This document shows, piece after piece, positions 53,621-64,000 of a stretch of DNA of 64,000 bases (the first letter of the stretch is position 1; the number at the start of each line of letters is the position of its first letter). The stretch spans positions 1-64,000 of the forward strand of contig NZ_PHKV01000009.1 of the NCBI RefSeq assembly GCF_002846205.1, in the 5' to 3' direction. A program made the translations under genes and the position numbers. The notes under the pieces are model-generated. The model saw nothing but the letters and a program-made list of their open reading frames with translations, ran no database searches and was not told the DNA's origin. The DNA comes from Xanthomonas prunicola. GTDB lineage: Bacteria > Pseudomonadota > Gammaproteobacteria > Xanthomonadales > Xanthomonadaceae.

Positions 53621-54748
53621 GTGCTTACCTTAGTTCTGGTGGTGATCCTGGCTGCGTTGGTGTTCGAATTCATCAACGGCTTCCACGACACCGCCAATTC
53701 CATCGCCACCGTGGTCGCCACCAAGGTGCTTTCGCCCGGTTGGGCGGTGATGCTGGCGGCCGGCATGAACCTCATCGGCGCGCTGACCGGCACTGCCGTG
53801 GCGCTGACGATCGCCTCGGGCCTGCTCAACACCAACGTGGTGGAAGTCACCCCGCAGGTGATTCTGTGCGCGCTGCTGGGCGGCATCATCTGGAACCTGA
53901 TCACCTGGTGGAAAGGCCTGCCGTCGTCGTCGTCACACGCCCTGATCGGTGGGCTGTGCGGCGCCGGCCTGGCCGCCGCGCACAACAACTGGGACGCGCT
54001 GATCTGGTCGGAAAGCGTCGGCAGCTGGGCCAAGAACAAGGGCCTGTTGTGGAAGGTGTTCGTGCCGATGATCACCTCCCCGATCGCCGGCTTTTTGCTC
54101 GGTATCGTGGTGATGGTGCTGCTGTGGGCGATCATCGCCGGCATGGCCAAGCTCGGCGGCCGGATCGGGCGGCTGGCGCGGCCGCGCTGGGTCAATGCGT
54201 TCTTCGGCAAGGCGCAGATCGCCTCGGCCGCCTACATGGGCTACGCGCACGGTCACAACGACGCGCAGAAGACCATGGGCATCATTGCGATGACCTTGAT
54301 CGGCGCGCAGTCGGCCGGTGCGTTGGACGATCTGCCGAGCTGGCTGTCGTTCCTGCATCCGGGCACCGGCCTGACCGCTGGCGCCGGCATCCCCATGTGG
54401 ATCGTGCTGACCTGCGCAGTGGTGATGGCCGCTGGTACCGCCTCGGGCGGTTGGAAGATCATCAAGACGCTCGGCCACAAGATGGTCAAGCTGCATCCCA
54501 TCCATGGCTTTGCCGCAGAAACCAGCTCGGCGACGGTGCTCACCGTGGCGGCGCATTTCGGCATGCCGGTGTCCACGACGCACAGCATTTCCACCGCGAT
54601 CATGGGCGTGGGTTTTGCCAAGAACCCGCGTTCGCTGCGCTTGGGCGTGATCGAGCGCATCGTCTGGGCCTGGATTCTGACCATCCCGGCGGCTGGCGGC
54701 GTGGCGTACCTGATCCTGATGCTGTTCGAACTGTTCGGCTGGACCTGA
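53621..54748 (+). CDS. pit: Low-affinity inorganic phosphate transporter (Pit family)
   Basis: This 375-residue polytopic protein has the two internally repeated PHO4 signatures, F-E-F-I-N-G-F-H-D-T-A-N-S-I near the N-terminus and G-Y-A-H-G-H-N-D-A-Q-K-T in the middle, plus S-S-S-H-A-L-I-G-G-L and S-T-T-H-S-I-S. It takes up metal-phosphate with protons. GTG 53621 is the start, 10 bases after the DUF47 stop codon. Confidence 0.94.
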   Translation: MLTLVLVVILAALVFEFINGFHDTANSIATVVATKVLSPGWAVMLAAGMNLIGALTGTAVALTIASGLLNTNVVEVTPQVILCALLGGIIWNLITWWKGLPSSSSHALIGGLCGAGLAAAHNNWDALIWSESVGSWAKNKGLLWKVFVPMITSPIAGFLLGIVVMVLLWAIIAGMAKLGGRIGRLARPRWVNAFFGKAQIASAAYMGYAHGHNDAQKTMGIIAMTLIGAQSAGALDDLPSWLSFLHPGTGLTAGAGIPMWIVLTCAVVMAAGTASGGWKIIKTLGHKMVKLHPIHGFAAETSSATVLTVAAHFGMPVSTTHSISTAIMGVGFAKNPRSLRLGVIERIVWAWILTIPAAGGVAYLILMLFELFGWT

Positions 54749-54855
54749 GCCGTGTCGCGGTGCGGTCACGCACCGTGGGCACGCTACGATGCCGTTACCG
54801 CGTAGACCCGCTCCTGGTGGGTCTGACCGCACGTTATGAGTGAGACCCTTCCGCG

Positions 54856-55617
54856 ATGATGCTGGCCCTGGTGTGCGTGTTGTTCGGGTTCGCCTGGTTG
54901 ATCGATTGCCGCGGATTGCGGCGCTTTTCCCGCGTGTTGGGTCTCGCCAGCGTGTTGCTGGTGTTGGCGGTCGGCTGCGGCCCGTTGCCTTCGTGGATGC
55001 TGCAACACCTGCAGCACACCGGGGTCAACGATTTCAACGCCTGGGGCGCGCGCAACGTCATCGTGTTGCTGGGTGCCGGCACCGTGCGCCCGGAAGGCCG
55101 TGACGCGGTAGCCGAAGCCAATCTGTTTGCCTACGGCCGCATCGTCGAGTCGGCGCGGCTGTATCAGCAATGCCGGCACAGTGGTGGCGACTGCAAGATC
55201 GAGATCAGTGGCGGCGACGCGCGCGGCCTGGGTCTGTCCGAAGCGGTGGTGTATCGGCGCGTGTTGGTTGGCGTGGGTATTCCGGGGGCGGACTTGATCA
55301 TGGAGCCTTCGAGCATGAACACGTGGCAGAACGCGCAATTCAGCCAGCCCCTGCTGCGCGCATATCGGCCTGATCGCATCGTGCTGGTGTCATCGGCCAC
55401 GCATCTGCGCCGCGCCGAATTGTATTTCCGCCATTTCGGCATCGATGCCACGCCGGTGCGCGCGGATTGGCTGACCGCTAGCTGGTCTATCCTGCCGCAG
55501 AGCTACAACTTCACCCTGGCCGATGTCGCCCTGCACGAATACCTGGGCATTGCGCGCTATCAGCTCTACCAATGGATGGGCTGGAACGTCAAAGCAACCG
55601 CGCCTGGCGCAGTGTGA
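54856..55617 (+). CDS. YdcF/ElyC/SanA-like DUF218 protein
   Basis: This 253-residue protein has two N-terminal membrane helices and a DUF218 domain: I-V-L-L-G-A-G-T-V-R-P-E-G, then I-S-G-G-D-A-R-G-L-G-L-S-E-A and M-N-T-W-Q-N-A, ending with V-S-S-A-T-H-L-R-R-A. ElyC of this family is tied to envelope (peptidoglycan) integrity and YdcF binds SAM, but the reaction is unsettled. Transcribed with a 107-base gap after pit. Confidence 0.85.
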   Translation: MMLALVCVLFGFAWLIDCRGLRRFSRVLGLASVLLVLAVGCGPLPSWMLQHLQHTGVNDFNAWGARNVIVLLGAGTVRPEGRDAVAEANLFAYGRIVESARLYQQCRHSGGDCKIEISGGDARGLGLSEAVVYRRVLVGVGIPGADLIMEPSSMNTWQNAQFSQPLLRAYRPDRIVLVSSATHLRRAELYFRHFGIDATPVRADWLTASWSILPQSYNFTLADVALHEYLGIARYQLYQWMGWNVKATAPGAV

Positions 55618-55636
55618 GCGCAACGGTATTCCGCTA

Positions 55637-55672
55637 ATCCATCGCCGGACGTTGATACGCCCGGCGATGGAT
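55637..55672. terminator. Stem-loop between convergent genes
   Basis: ATCCATCGCCGG (55637-55648) and CCGGCGATGGAT (55661-55672) form a perfect 12-bp inverted repeat with a 12-base loop. It sits between the stops of the DUF218 gene (55617) and the S10 peptidase gene (55677). A bidirectional terminator is likely, although there is no long T-run. Confidence 0.6.
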
Positions 55673-55676
55673 GCAC

Positions 55677-57176
55677 TCAGCGTGTTTCGTACATCGCCTT
55701 GACGTCGGTGCGGAACGCGCTCTGGCTGTCTGCACGGTTGTAGAACATGTGGCCGCCCGGATATTCGCGCACTTGCACGCGTTTCGGGTCGCTGCCCATT
55801 GCCGGCATCTGATCCACCGTCAAGACCGACCCCATGAACGGGCAGGAGAGGTCGTTCCAGCCGTGCGCGATCAACACGCGCAACTTCGGGTCGATCGCCA
55901 CCGACTGACGCAACTGGGTCACCGCACCCTTGCGCAGTTCGTCGTTCCAGTCCCAGAGCTTGTTGACGTCGTAGTTGAGCGCGCGATATTGCGCATCGAT
56001 CTTCCAGCCGACCACACGGGTGACGAAGTCCACCATCGCGGTGGTGGTGGGTGCAATGATGCTGTCCAGCAGCGGGTCGTTGGCGCGTTGTTCGGCATCG
56101 TTGGGGAACGGGTCGAAGGCGGTCACGTTGGAATCGTAACGGCTGCCCAACTCGCCCTTGTCGCGAAACACCTCGCGCAGATAGGCCTGGGTTTCCAGGC
56201 GCCCGCCGGAGCGCCGCACGTACGCCGGGTCCAGCCCGGTCATCCGGGTGACCTGCTGCAGCATCGCTTCGGTGGCCTGCGGGTCGGTGCGGCCCTTCAT
56301 CAGCGCCACTGTGTAGTCGCCGCGGGTGTAGTCGATCACCTGGCGCATTGCGCTGTCGCTGAGCTGGCCCTGGCGCTCCAGGTGTGCGGCAGCGATCGAT
56401 GGCAAGGTCAGCATCCATGCCAGGGGCGACACATCGCTGTTGTCGTCCAGGGTCGGATTGAGGTACGGCGACACCAGCACCACGCCGTTCATCGCCACGC
56501 CCAGTTGGGTCTGCAGGTAATGGGTGATGCGTGGGCCGCGGAAGCCGCCATAGCTTTCGCCGACCAGATACTTGCGCGCCTGCAGGCGGCGGTTCTTGAG
56601 CAGCCAGTCGTAGATCACCCGCGAGAGATATTCCACATCCGCCTGCGGGTTGTAGAACTGCTTCTTGGCCTCGTCGTCGCCGATCAGCGCACGGCTGAAG
56701 CCGGTGCCTACCGGGTCGATGAACACCAGGTCGGTGAAGTCCAGCCACGTACCCGGGTTGTCGCGCAGCGTGGCAGGTGCTGACGCGCTGTCGCCTTCGG
56801 CGCCGAAACCGACGATCTTCGGCCCGATCGCGCCCATGTTGAGATACACCGATGCGGCGCCCGGTCCACCGTTCAACGCAAAGGTGACCGGGCGGTCCTT
56901 GCCGTCGACGGTGTAGGCGGTGAATACCACTTCGCCCGTGGTCTTGCCCTGTGCATCGCGCACCGGCAACGTGCCGACCGTGGCGGTGTAGCTCAGGCTA
57001 CGGCCGGCCACGCGCGTGCTCTGACGCACGCTGGCATCGGCGGGCAGAGGCGCCTGTTTGGCGGCGGCAGCCTCGGGTTTGGCATCGCTTTTATCGGCTT
57101 TATCTGGCGCATCGGCCAGCGCCGTCCCGCTGAGTAACACACACGCCAGCAGACAGGCACGAAGAATGGAGGGCAT
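55677..57176 (-). CDS. Secreted S10 family serine carboxypeptidase
   Basis: This 499-residue protein starts at ATG 57176 and has a signal peptide (cut near G-T-A-L-A). It has the alpha/beta-hydrolase layout of carboxypeptidase Y-like enzymes: L-N-G-G-P-G-A-A-S-V-Y (oxyanion), V-F-I-D-P-V-G-T-G-F-S, the nucleophile in V-G-E-S-Y-G-G-F-R-G, and late Asp (H-G-W-N-D) and His (P-G-G-H-M-F). The first glycine box usually reads G-G-P-G-S-S; here it is G-A-A-S. A periplasmic or extracellular peptidase is expected. Confidence 0.88.
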   Translation of the reverse strand: MPSILRACLLACVLLSGTALADAPDKADKSDAKPEAAAAKQAPLPADASVRQSTRVAGRSLSYTATVGTLPVRDAQGKTTGEVVFTAYTVDGKDRPVTFALNGGPGAASVYLNMGAIGPKIVGFGAEGDSASAPATLRDNPGTWLDFTDLVFIDPVGTGFSRALIGDDEAKKQFYNPQADVEYLSRVIYDWLLKNRRLQARKYLVGESYGGFRGPRITHYLQTQLGVAMNGVVLVSPYLNPTLDDNSDVSPLAWMLTLPSIAAAHLERQGQLSDSAMRQVIDYTRGDYTVALMKGRTDPQATEAMLQQVTRMTGLDPAYVRRSGGRLETQAYLREVFRDKGELGSRYDSNVTAFDPFPNDAEQRANDPLLDSIIAPTTTAMVDFVTRVVGWKIDAQYRALNYDVNKLWDWNDELRKGAVTQLRQSVAIDPKLRVLIAHGWNDLSCPFMGSVLTVDQMPAMGSDPKRVQVREYPGGHMFYNRADSQSAFRTDVKAMYETR

Positions 57177-57338
57177 GGGCAACGACTTCGGGGCAGGGAA
57201 GCGCCCGATGCTAGCCCGCTGCAGAGCCCGGTGAATGTGCAAGAAGGCACGGGTGTCGCGCGGACCGCAGCCTTCAGTCTCTACAAAGAAATTCAGAATG
57301 AGCGGTCTGAAAGTACGCCGCTTCGGAAAAATGTGCAG

Positions 57339-57503
57339 CATCCCCTTCTCGCATCGGGAAAAGGGGCCCGGCAGGGGCGGATGAGGGTGCGCCTCAGGGA
57401 GATATCATCGCCGCCAATGGCGAACGTGTCCCCACGCGCCAGCTGAGTGAATCGATGGCGTCATGTTCACTACCCCAACCCCTCTTCCGACGGGAGAGGG
57501 GTT
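57339..57503. repeat. Composite intergenic repeat, copy 1
   Basis: The left part contains the core GGCGGATGAGGGTGCGCC, the middle has CCACGCGCCAGC, and the right part ends in the hairpin CCCCTCTTCC-GA-CGGGAGAGGGG (57479-57501). The same three blocks in the same order recur at 61693-61873. Both copies are intergenic. This is the type of dispersed hairpin-ended repeat found in xanthomonad genomes; copy number genome-wide is not known from here. Confidence 0.7.
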
Positions 57504-57507
57504 CTCG

Positions 57508-57539
57508 CTTTGGAGGCGTCTAACTTTGGAGGCGTCTAA
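57508..57539. repeat. 16-bp perfect tandem duplication
   Basis: CTTTGGAGGCGTCTAA occurs twice head to tail (57508-57523, 57524-57539), just downstream of the parE stop codon. It is probably a slippage product. A third copy is not present here. Confidence 0.85.
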
Positions 57540-57550
57540 CACTCCAGTGT

Positions 57551-59440
57551 TCAGACTTCCAGCGACGCCAGATCGCCCTTGGTTTCCAGCCACTGCTTGC
57601 GGTCGCTTGCGCGCTTCTTGGCCAGCAGCATGTCCATCAACGAACGCGTCTGCTCACCATCGTCGATGGTCAGCTGCACCAGCCGGCGCGTGTCCGGATG
57701 GATGGTGGATTCGCGCAACTGCTGCGGGTTCATCTCGCCCAGGCCCTTGAAGCGGGTGACACTGATCTGGCCCTTCATCTTCTCGCGCGCGATCTTGTCC
57801 AGCAGCGTGGTCTTTTCTTCTTCGTCCAGCGCATAGAACACCTGCTTGCCCACGTCCACGCGGAACAGCGGCGGCATCGCCACGAACACGTGGCCGGCGG
57901 CCACCAGCGCGGGGAAGTGCTGCAGGAACAGCGCCGTCAACAGCGTGGCGATATGCAGGCCATCGGAGTCGGCGTCGGCCAGGATCACCACCTTGCCGTA
58001 GCGCAGCCCGGTGATGTCGTCCTTGCCTGGGTCGCAGCCGATCGCAATGGCCAAGTTGTGCACTTCCTCGGAGGCCAGCACGCTGCCCGATGCCACTTCC
58101 CAGGTGTTGAGGATCTTGCCACGCAGCGGCAGGATCGCCTGGAAATCCTTGTCGCGCGCCTGCTTGGCCGAGCCGCCGGCCGAGTCGCCTTCCACCAGGA
58201 ACAGCTCGGTGCGCGACAGATCCTGGCTGATGCAATCGGCCAGCTTGCCGGGCAGGGCCGGGCCCTGGGTGACCTTCTTGCGGACGATCTGCTTTTCGGT
58301 CTTCAACCGTGCGCTGGCGCGATCGATGGCGATCTGCGCGATCTTCTCGCCGATCTCCACGTTCTGGTTGAGATACAGGCTGAAGGCATCGTGCGCAGCA
58401 CCTTCGATGAAGCCGGCTGCCTGACGCGAGGACAGGCGCTCCTTGGTCTGCCCGGAGAACTGCGGGTCGGTCATCTTCAGGCTGAGCACGAAGGTGACCC
58501 GATCCCACACATCTTCCGGCGCCAGTTTGACCCCACGCGGCAGCAGATTGCGGAAATCGCAGAACTCGCGCAGCGCATCGGTCAGGCCAGAGCGCAGACC
58601 GTTGACGTGGGTGCCGTGCTGGGCGGTCGGGATCAGGTTGACATAGCTTTCCTGCACCAGCTCGCCTTCCGGCACCCAGGCCGCGGCCCAGTCGACGATT
58701 TCGGTGTCTTTTTTCAGAGTGCCGACGAACAGCTCGGCCGGCAGCATCTCGTGCTCGGCCATCTCGCCTTTCAGGTAATCGCGCAGGCCGTTTTCGAAAT
58801 ACCAGCTGTCCTGCTCGCCGGTCGCTTCGTCGTGCAGCTTCACGGTCAGGCCGGGGCACAGCACCGCCTTGGCGCGCAGCAGATGCCGCAGTGCGCGCAC
58901 GTTGAATTTCGGCGTATCGAAATACTTGGGGTCTGCCCAGAACCGCAGCCGCGTGCCGGTGTTCTTCTTGCCCACGGTGCCGACCACTTCCAATTTGGAA
59001 GCGGCATTGCCGTCGCGGAACTCCATGCGGTGCTCGCTGCCTTCGCGCTTGATGAACAGCTCGACCTTGGTCGACAGCGCATTGACCACGCTCACGCCCA
59101 CGCCGTGCAGGCCGCCGGAGAAGGTGTAGTTGCGGTTGTTGAACTTGCCGCCGGCATGCAGCCGGGTCAGGATCAGCTCCACACCTGGAATCTTCTCTTC
59201 CGGGTGCATGTCCACCGGCATGCCGCGGCCGTCGTCGGACACCTCGCAGCTGCCGTCCTTGTACAAGGTAACTTCGACCTGCTTGGCGTGGCCGGCCAGC
59301 GCCTCGTCAACCGAGTTATCGATCACTTCCTGCGCCAGATGGTTCGGGCGCGCAGTGTCGGTGTACATGCCAGGACGGCGTTTGACCGGGTCCAGGCCCG
59401 ACAGCACTTCAATATCGGCGGCGTTATAACGGGTGTTCAT
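57551..59440 (-). CDS. parE: DNA topoisomerase IV subunit B
   Basis: This 629-residue type IIA subunit has a GHKL ATPase domain: E-V-I-D-N-S-V-D-E-A, D-D-G-R-G-M-P-V, and L-H-G-V-G-V-S-V-V-N-A-L-S. The Toprim domain starts L-V-E-G-D-S-A-G-G-S-A and includes A-I-L-P-L-R-G-K-I-L-N and D-A-D-S-D-G-L-H-I. It is about 170 residues shorter than GyrB because it lacks the GyrB insertion, consistent with ParE. It decatenates daughter chromosomes with ParC. ATG 59440 fits M-N-T-R-Y-N-A-A-D-I-E-V-L-S-G. Confidence 0.96.
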   Translation of the reverse strand: MNTRYNAADIEVLSGLDPVKRRPGMYTDTARPNHLAQEVIDNSVDEALAGHAKQVEVTLYKDGSCEVSDDGRGMPVDMHPEEKIPGVELILTRLHAGGKFNNRNYTFSGGLHGVGVSVVNALSTKVELFIKREGSEHRMEFRDGNAASKLEVVGTVGKKNTGTRLRFWADPKYFDTPKFNVRALRHLLRAKAVLCPGLTVKLHDEATGEQDSWYFENGLRDYLKGEMAEHEMLPAELFVGTLKKDTEIVDWAAAWVPEGELVQESYVNLIPTAQHGTHVNGLRSGLTDALREFCDFRNLLPRGVKLAPEDVWDRVTFVLSLKMTDPQFSGQTKERLSSRQAAGFIEGAAHDAFSLYLNQNVEIGEKIAQIAIDRASARLKTEKQIVRKKVTQGPALPGKLADCISQDLSRTELFLVEGDSAGGSAKQARDKDFQAILPLRGKILNTWEVASGSVLASEEVHNLAIAIGCDPGKDDITGLRYGKVVILADADSDGLHIATLLTALFLQHFPALVAAGHVFVAMPPLFRVDVGKQVFYALDEEEKTTLLDKIAREKMKGQISVTRFKGLGEMNPQQLRESTIHPDTRRLVQLTIDDGEQTRSLMDMLLAKKRASDRKQWLETKGDLASLEV

Positions 59441-59604
59441 GCATCTCGTTGGCACGTGAAACGACGCGCAAGTGTGGGGGCTGGGACGATTTTTTGCACG
59501 CGACAGGCGTTCAGTGCAGGGCTGGGTGCCACTGGATACCCTGGCGTTGGTTTCGGAACCAAACGTCCCCACCTGAGGATGTCACCGAAGCTAAAGAGGA
59601 CGCC

Positions 59605-59847
59605 ATGAAGTTCAAGCACATCCTGATGCTCACCCTCGGTGCGGCCGCAGTCGCAGCGCTTCCCGCCATGGCTCAGGCCGCTCCGCAGCAGACCGGGCAG
59701 GGCGCCACCGCGCAGAAGGCCGACGACGCGAAGGCCAAGAGCGAAGCCGAGCGCAAGGCCGAACGCCGCGCCGCCGCTGCCGCGCAGAAGCCCAAGGGCG
59801 ACGTGTCGCCGCGGGAGGAAGAGGAAGAAAAGAAGCCGGCGCGCTGA
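59605..59847 (+). CDS. Small secreted lysine/alanine-rich protein
   Basis: This 80-residue protein has a clear signal peptide (M-K-F-K-H-I-L-M-L-T-L-G, cut after A-Q-A). Its mature part is extremely charged: a run of A/K/E/R residues that would form a single helix, ending E-E-E-E-E-K-K-P-A-R. AGAGGA lies before ATG 59605. I do not recognise a family. A terminator follows 27 bases later, so it is a monocistronic unit. Confidence 0.75.
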   Translation: MKFKHILMLTLGAAAVAALPAMAQAAPQQTGQGATAQKADDAKAKSEAERKAERRAAAAAQKPKGDVSPREEEEEKKPAR

Positions 59848-59874
59848 TTCTTCTGCGCATCGCTCAAGTGACAC

Positions 59875-59910
59875 GCAGACGCCCCGGCTCCGGCCGGGGC
59901 GTCTGCATTT
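59875..59910 (+). terminator. Rho-independent terminator after the small secreted protein gene
   Basis: GCAGACGCCCCGG (59875-59887) and its perfect complement (59894-59906) form a 13-bp stem with a 6-base loop, followed by ATTT. It separates this gene from pyrG. Confidence 0.85.
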
Positions 59911-59993
59911 GCGGCCCACGCAGCATGCACTTTTTCAGCGTGGAATGACCTCGCCACCACGCAACCCTTGGGCATTTGCCCGTCACCCGCTAA

Positions 59994-61688
<1,695 letters not shown>

Positions 61689-61692
61689 GCTG

Positions 61693-61873
61693 TTTCCCTC
61701 TCCCCTCGGGAGAAGGTGCCCCGTAGGGGACGGATGAGGTGCGCCGCAACACACTGGAAGATGGCAGCTGTGATGAACGCGCCGCCACGCGCCAGCCAGG
61801 GCAAGCCATGGGGCTTCACAAGCGCCCCGCAACCTTACCTTCACCCCCAACCCCTCTCCCGATGGGAGAGGGG
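61693..61873. repeat. Composite intergenic repeat, copy 2
   Basis: This copy has the same block order as at 57339: GACGGATGAGGTGCGCC at left, CCACGCGCCAGC in the middle and a perfect hairpin, CCCCTCTCCC-GAT-GGGAGAGGGG (61851-61873), at right. It fills the gap between pyrG and kdsA. Confidence 0.7.
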
Positions 61874-61879
61874 CTTTAA
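61851..61879 (+). terminator. Hairpin with short T-run in the pyrG-kdsA gap
   Basis: A perfect 10-bp GC-rich stem (61851-61860 with 61864-61873) has a 3-base loop, followed by CTTTAAT. It ends 16 bases before the region that carries the kdsA ribosome binding site (AGGTGA, 61887-61892). It could terminate or attenuate pyrG readthrough into kdsA. It is the right arm of the dispersed repeat. Confidence 0.6.
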
Positions 61880-61894
61880 TCCATAGGTGACCTG

Positions 61895-62721
61895 ATGAAA
61901 CTGTGTGACTTTGAAGTTGGTCTGGATCAGCCGTTGTTCCTGATCGCCGGCCCGTGCGTGATCGAGTCGATGCAGCTGCAGCTCGACGTCGCCGGCAAGC
62001 TCAAGGAAATCACCGGCAAGCTCGGTGTCAACTTCATCTTCAAGTCGAGTTTCGACAAGGCCAACCGCACCTCTGGCACCAGCTTCCGTGGCCCGGGCCT
62101 GGAAGAGGGGCTGAAGGTGCTGGATGCGGTGAAGCAGCAGATCGGCGTGCCGGTGCTCACCGACGTGCACGAATACACCCCGATGAACGAGGTCGCCGCC
62201 GTCGTTGACGTGCTGCAGACCCCGGCCTTCCTGGTGCGGCAGACCGACTTCATCAGGAACGTCTGCGCCGCCGGCAAGCCGGTCAACATCAAGAAGGGGC
62301 AGTTCCTGGCGCCGTGGGACATGAAGCCGGTGGTCGAAAAAGCCAAGTCGACCGGCAACGAGCAGATCATGGTCTGCGAACGTGGCGCCTCGTTCGGCTA
62401 CAACAATCTGGTCAGCGACATGCGTTCGCTCAGCGTCATGCGCGACACTGGCTGCCCGGTGGTGTTCGATGCCACCCATTCGGTGCAGTTGCCGGGCGGG
62501 CAGGGCAGCAGCTCCGGCGGCCAGCGCGAGTTCGTGCCGGTGCTGGCGCGCGCGGCGGTGGCCGTGGGCATCTCCGGCCTGTTCGCCGAGACGCATCCGG
62601 CCCCGTCCAAGGCGCTGTCCGATGGTCCCAATGCCTGGCCGCTGGACCGCATGGAGGAGTTGCTCGAAACGCTGATGGAACTGGATGCGGTGACCAAGAA
62701 GCACGGGTTCGCGCGCTTCGC

Positions 62722-62725
<4 letters not shown>
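61895..62725 (+). CDS. kdsA: 3-deoxy-8-phosphooctulonate (KDO-8-P) synthase
   Basis: This 276-residue TIM-barrel enzyme condenses arabinose-5-phosphate and PEP, the first committed step to KDO for lipopolysaccharide core. Key segments are [25 protein letters not shown] and [11 protein letters not shown]. The motif [10 protein letters not shown] has Cys21 where metal-independent enzymes have Asn, so it should belong to the metal-dependent class. Confidence 0.97.

Positions 62726-64000
<1,275 letters not shown>

Larger units (their letters stand above)
57177..57550. other. Intergenic region carrying a dispersed repeat
   Basis: This 374-base region lies between parE (3' end) and the S10 peptidase promoter. 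It holds one copy of the composite intergenic repeat (57339-57503) and a 16-bp tandem duplication. No gene is seen. Confidence 0.6.

Noticed and set aside
57698-59608. 636-residue plus-strand frame opposite parE
   Set aside because: Shadow of the parE coding sequence; no domain seen and no ribosome binding site.

Overview
The window looks like chromosomal DNA of a Xanthomonas species (Gammaproteobacteria, Lysobacterales). It is GC-rich with dense, overlapping operons. It carries a System I cytochrome c maturation operon, a second O-antigen-type cluster built around dTDP-3-amino-3,6-dideoxyhexose genes, the order pyrG-kdsA-(small membrane protein)-eno, and the hairpin-ended intergenic repeat I associate with xanthomonads. 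The species cannot be fixed from this sequence alone.

Layout. 1-2445 is the end of an AT-rich genomic island. It holds a small unknown ORF, a terminator, an antitoxin/RelE-like toxin pair, a probable ADP-ribosyltransferase fold protein and a decayed gene. It ends in a 17-bp fragment that matches a tRNA-Ser 3' end and is probably the distal att site. 2446-7616 holds a frameshifted DUF488 gene, a chemoreceptor, and a MarR regulator with an FAD monooxygenase. 7993-15186 is a signalling block: two PAS hybrid histidine kinases, a single-domain response regulator, and a double-domain KaiC-like ATPase whose gene overlaps the second kinase gene. 15335-20552 (minus) is ccmC-D-E-F-G-H-I, without ccmA or ccmB beside it. 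It is preceded by an ECF sigma/anti-sigma/subtilase operon (20563-23137) and an outer-membrane protein gene. 24417-26882 (minus) encodes a cytochrome b561, an outer-membrane barrel with one heme motif, and a monoheme cytochrome c, which together could form an electron-transfer chain from inner to outer membrane.

27186-40923 (plus) is a long polysaccharide operon. It contains a 3,4-ketoisomerase (FdtA type), PglD-like acyltransferase, five-bladed propeller protein, FemAB/GNAT protein, FdtB-type aminotransferase, Wzx, GT2, Wzy and Wzz. These are followed by methyltransferase-amidohydrolase-methyltransferase and two GT4 glycosyltransferases. Next to it, 41027-46846 holds a nucleotidyltransferase, a B12-type radical SAM protein, an HPr-kinase-like protein and an ABC exporter around a divergent promoter. 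I consider this the best candidate for an undescribed biosynthetic system in the window.

47022-64000 is mostly housekeeping: an MFS transporter, a luciferase-like oxidoreductase, an FMN-binding stress protein, ExoD, a CorC/HlyC-type transporter, a DUF47-Pit phosphate uptake pair, a YdcF/ElyC protein, a secreted S10 carboxypeptidase, parE, a small secreted protein, pyrG, kdsA, a small membrane protein and the first 264 codons of eno. Two copies of a composite repeat flank parE-pyrG.
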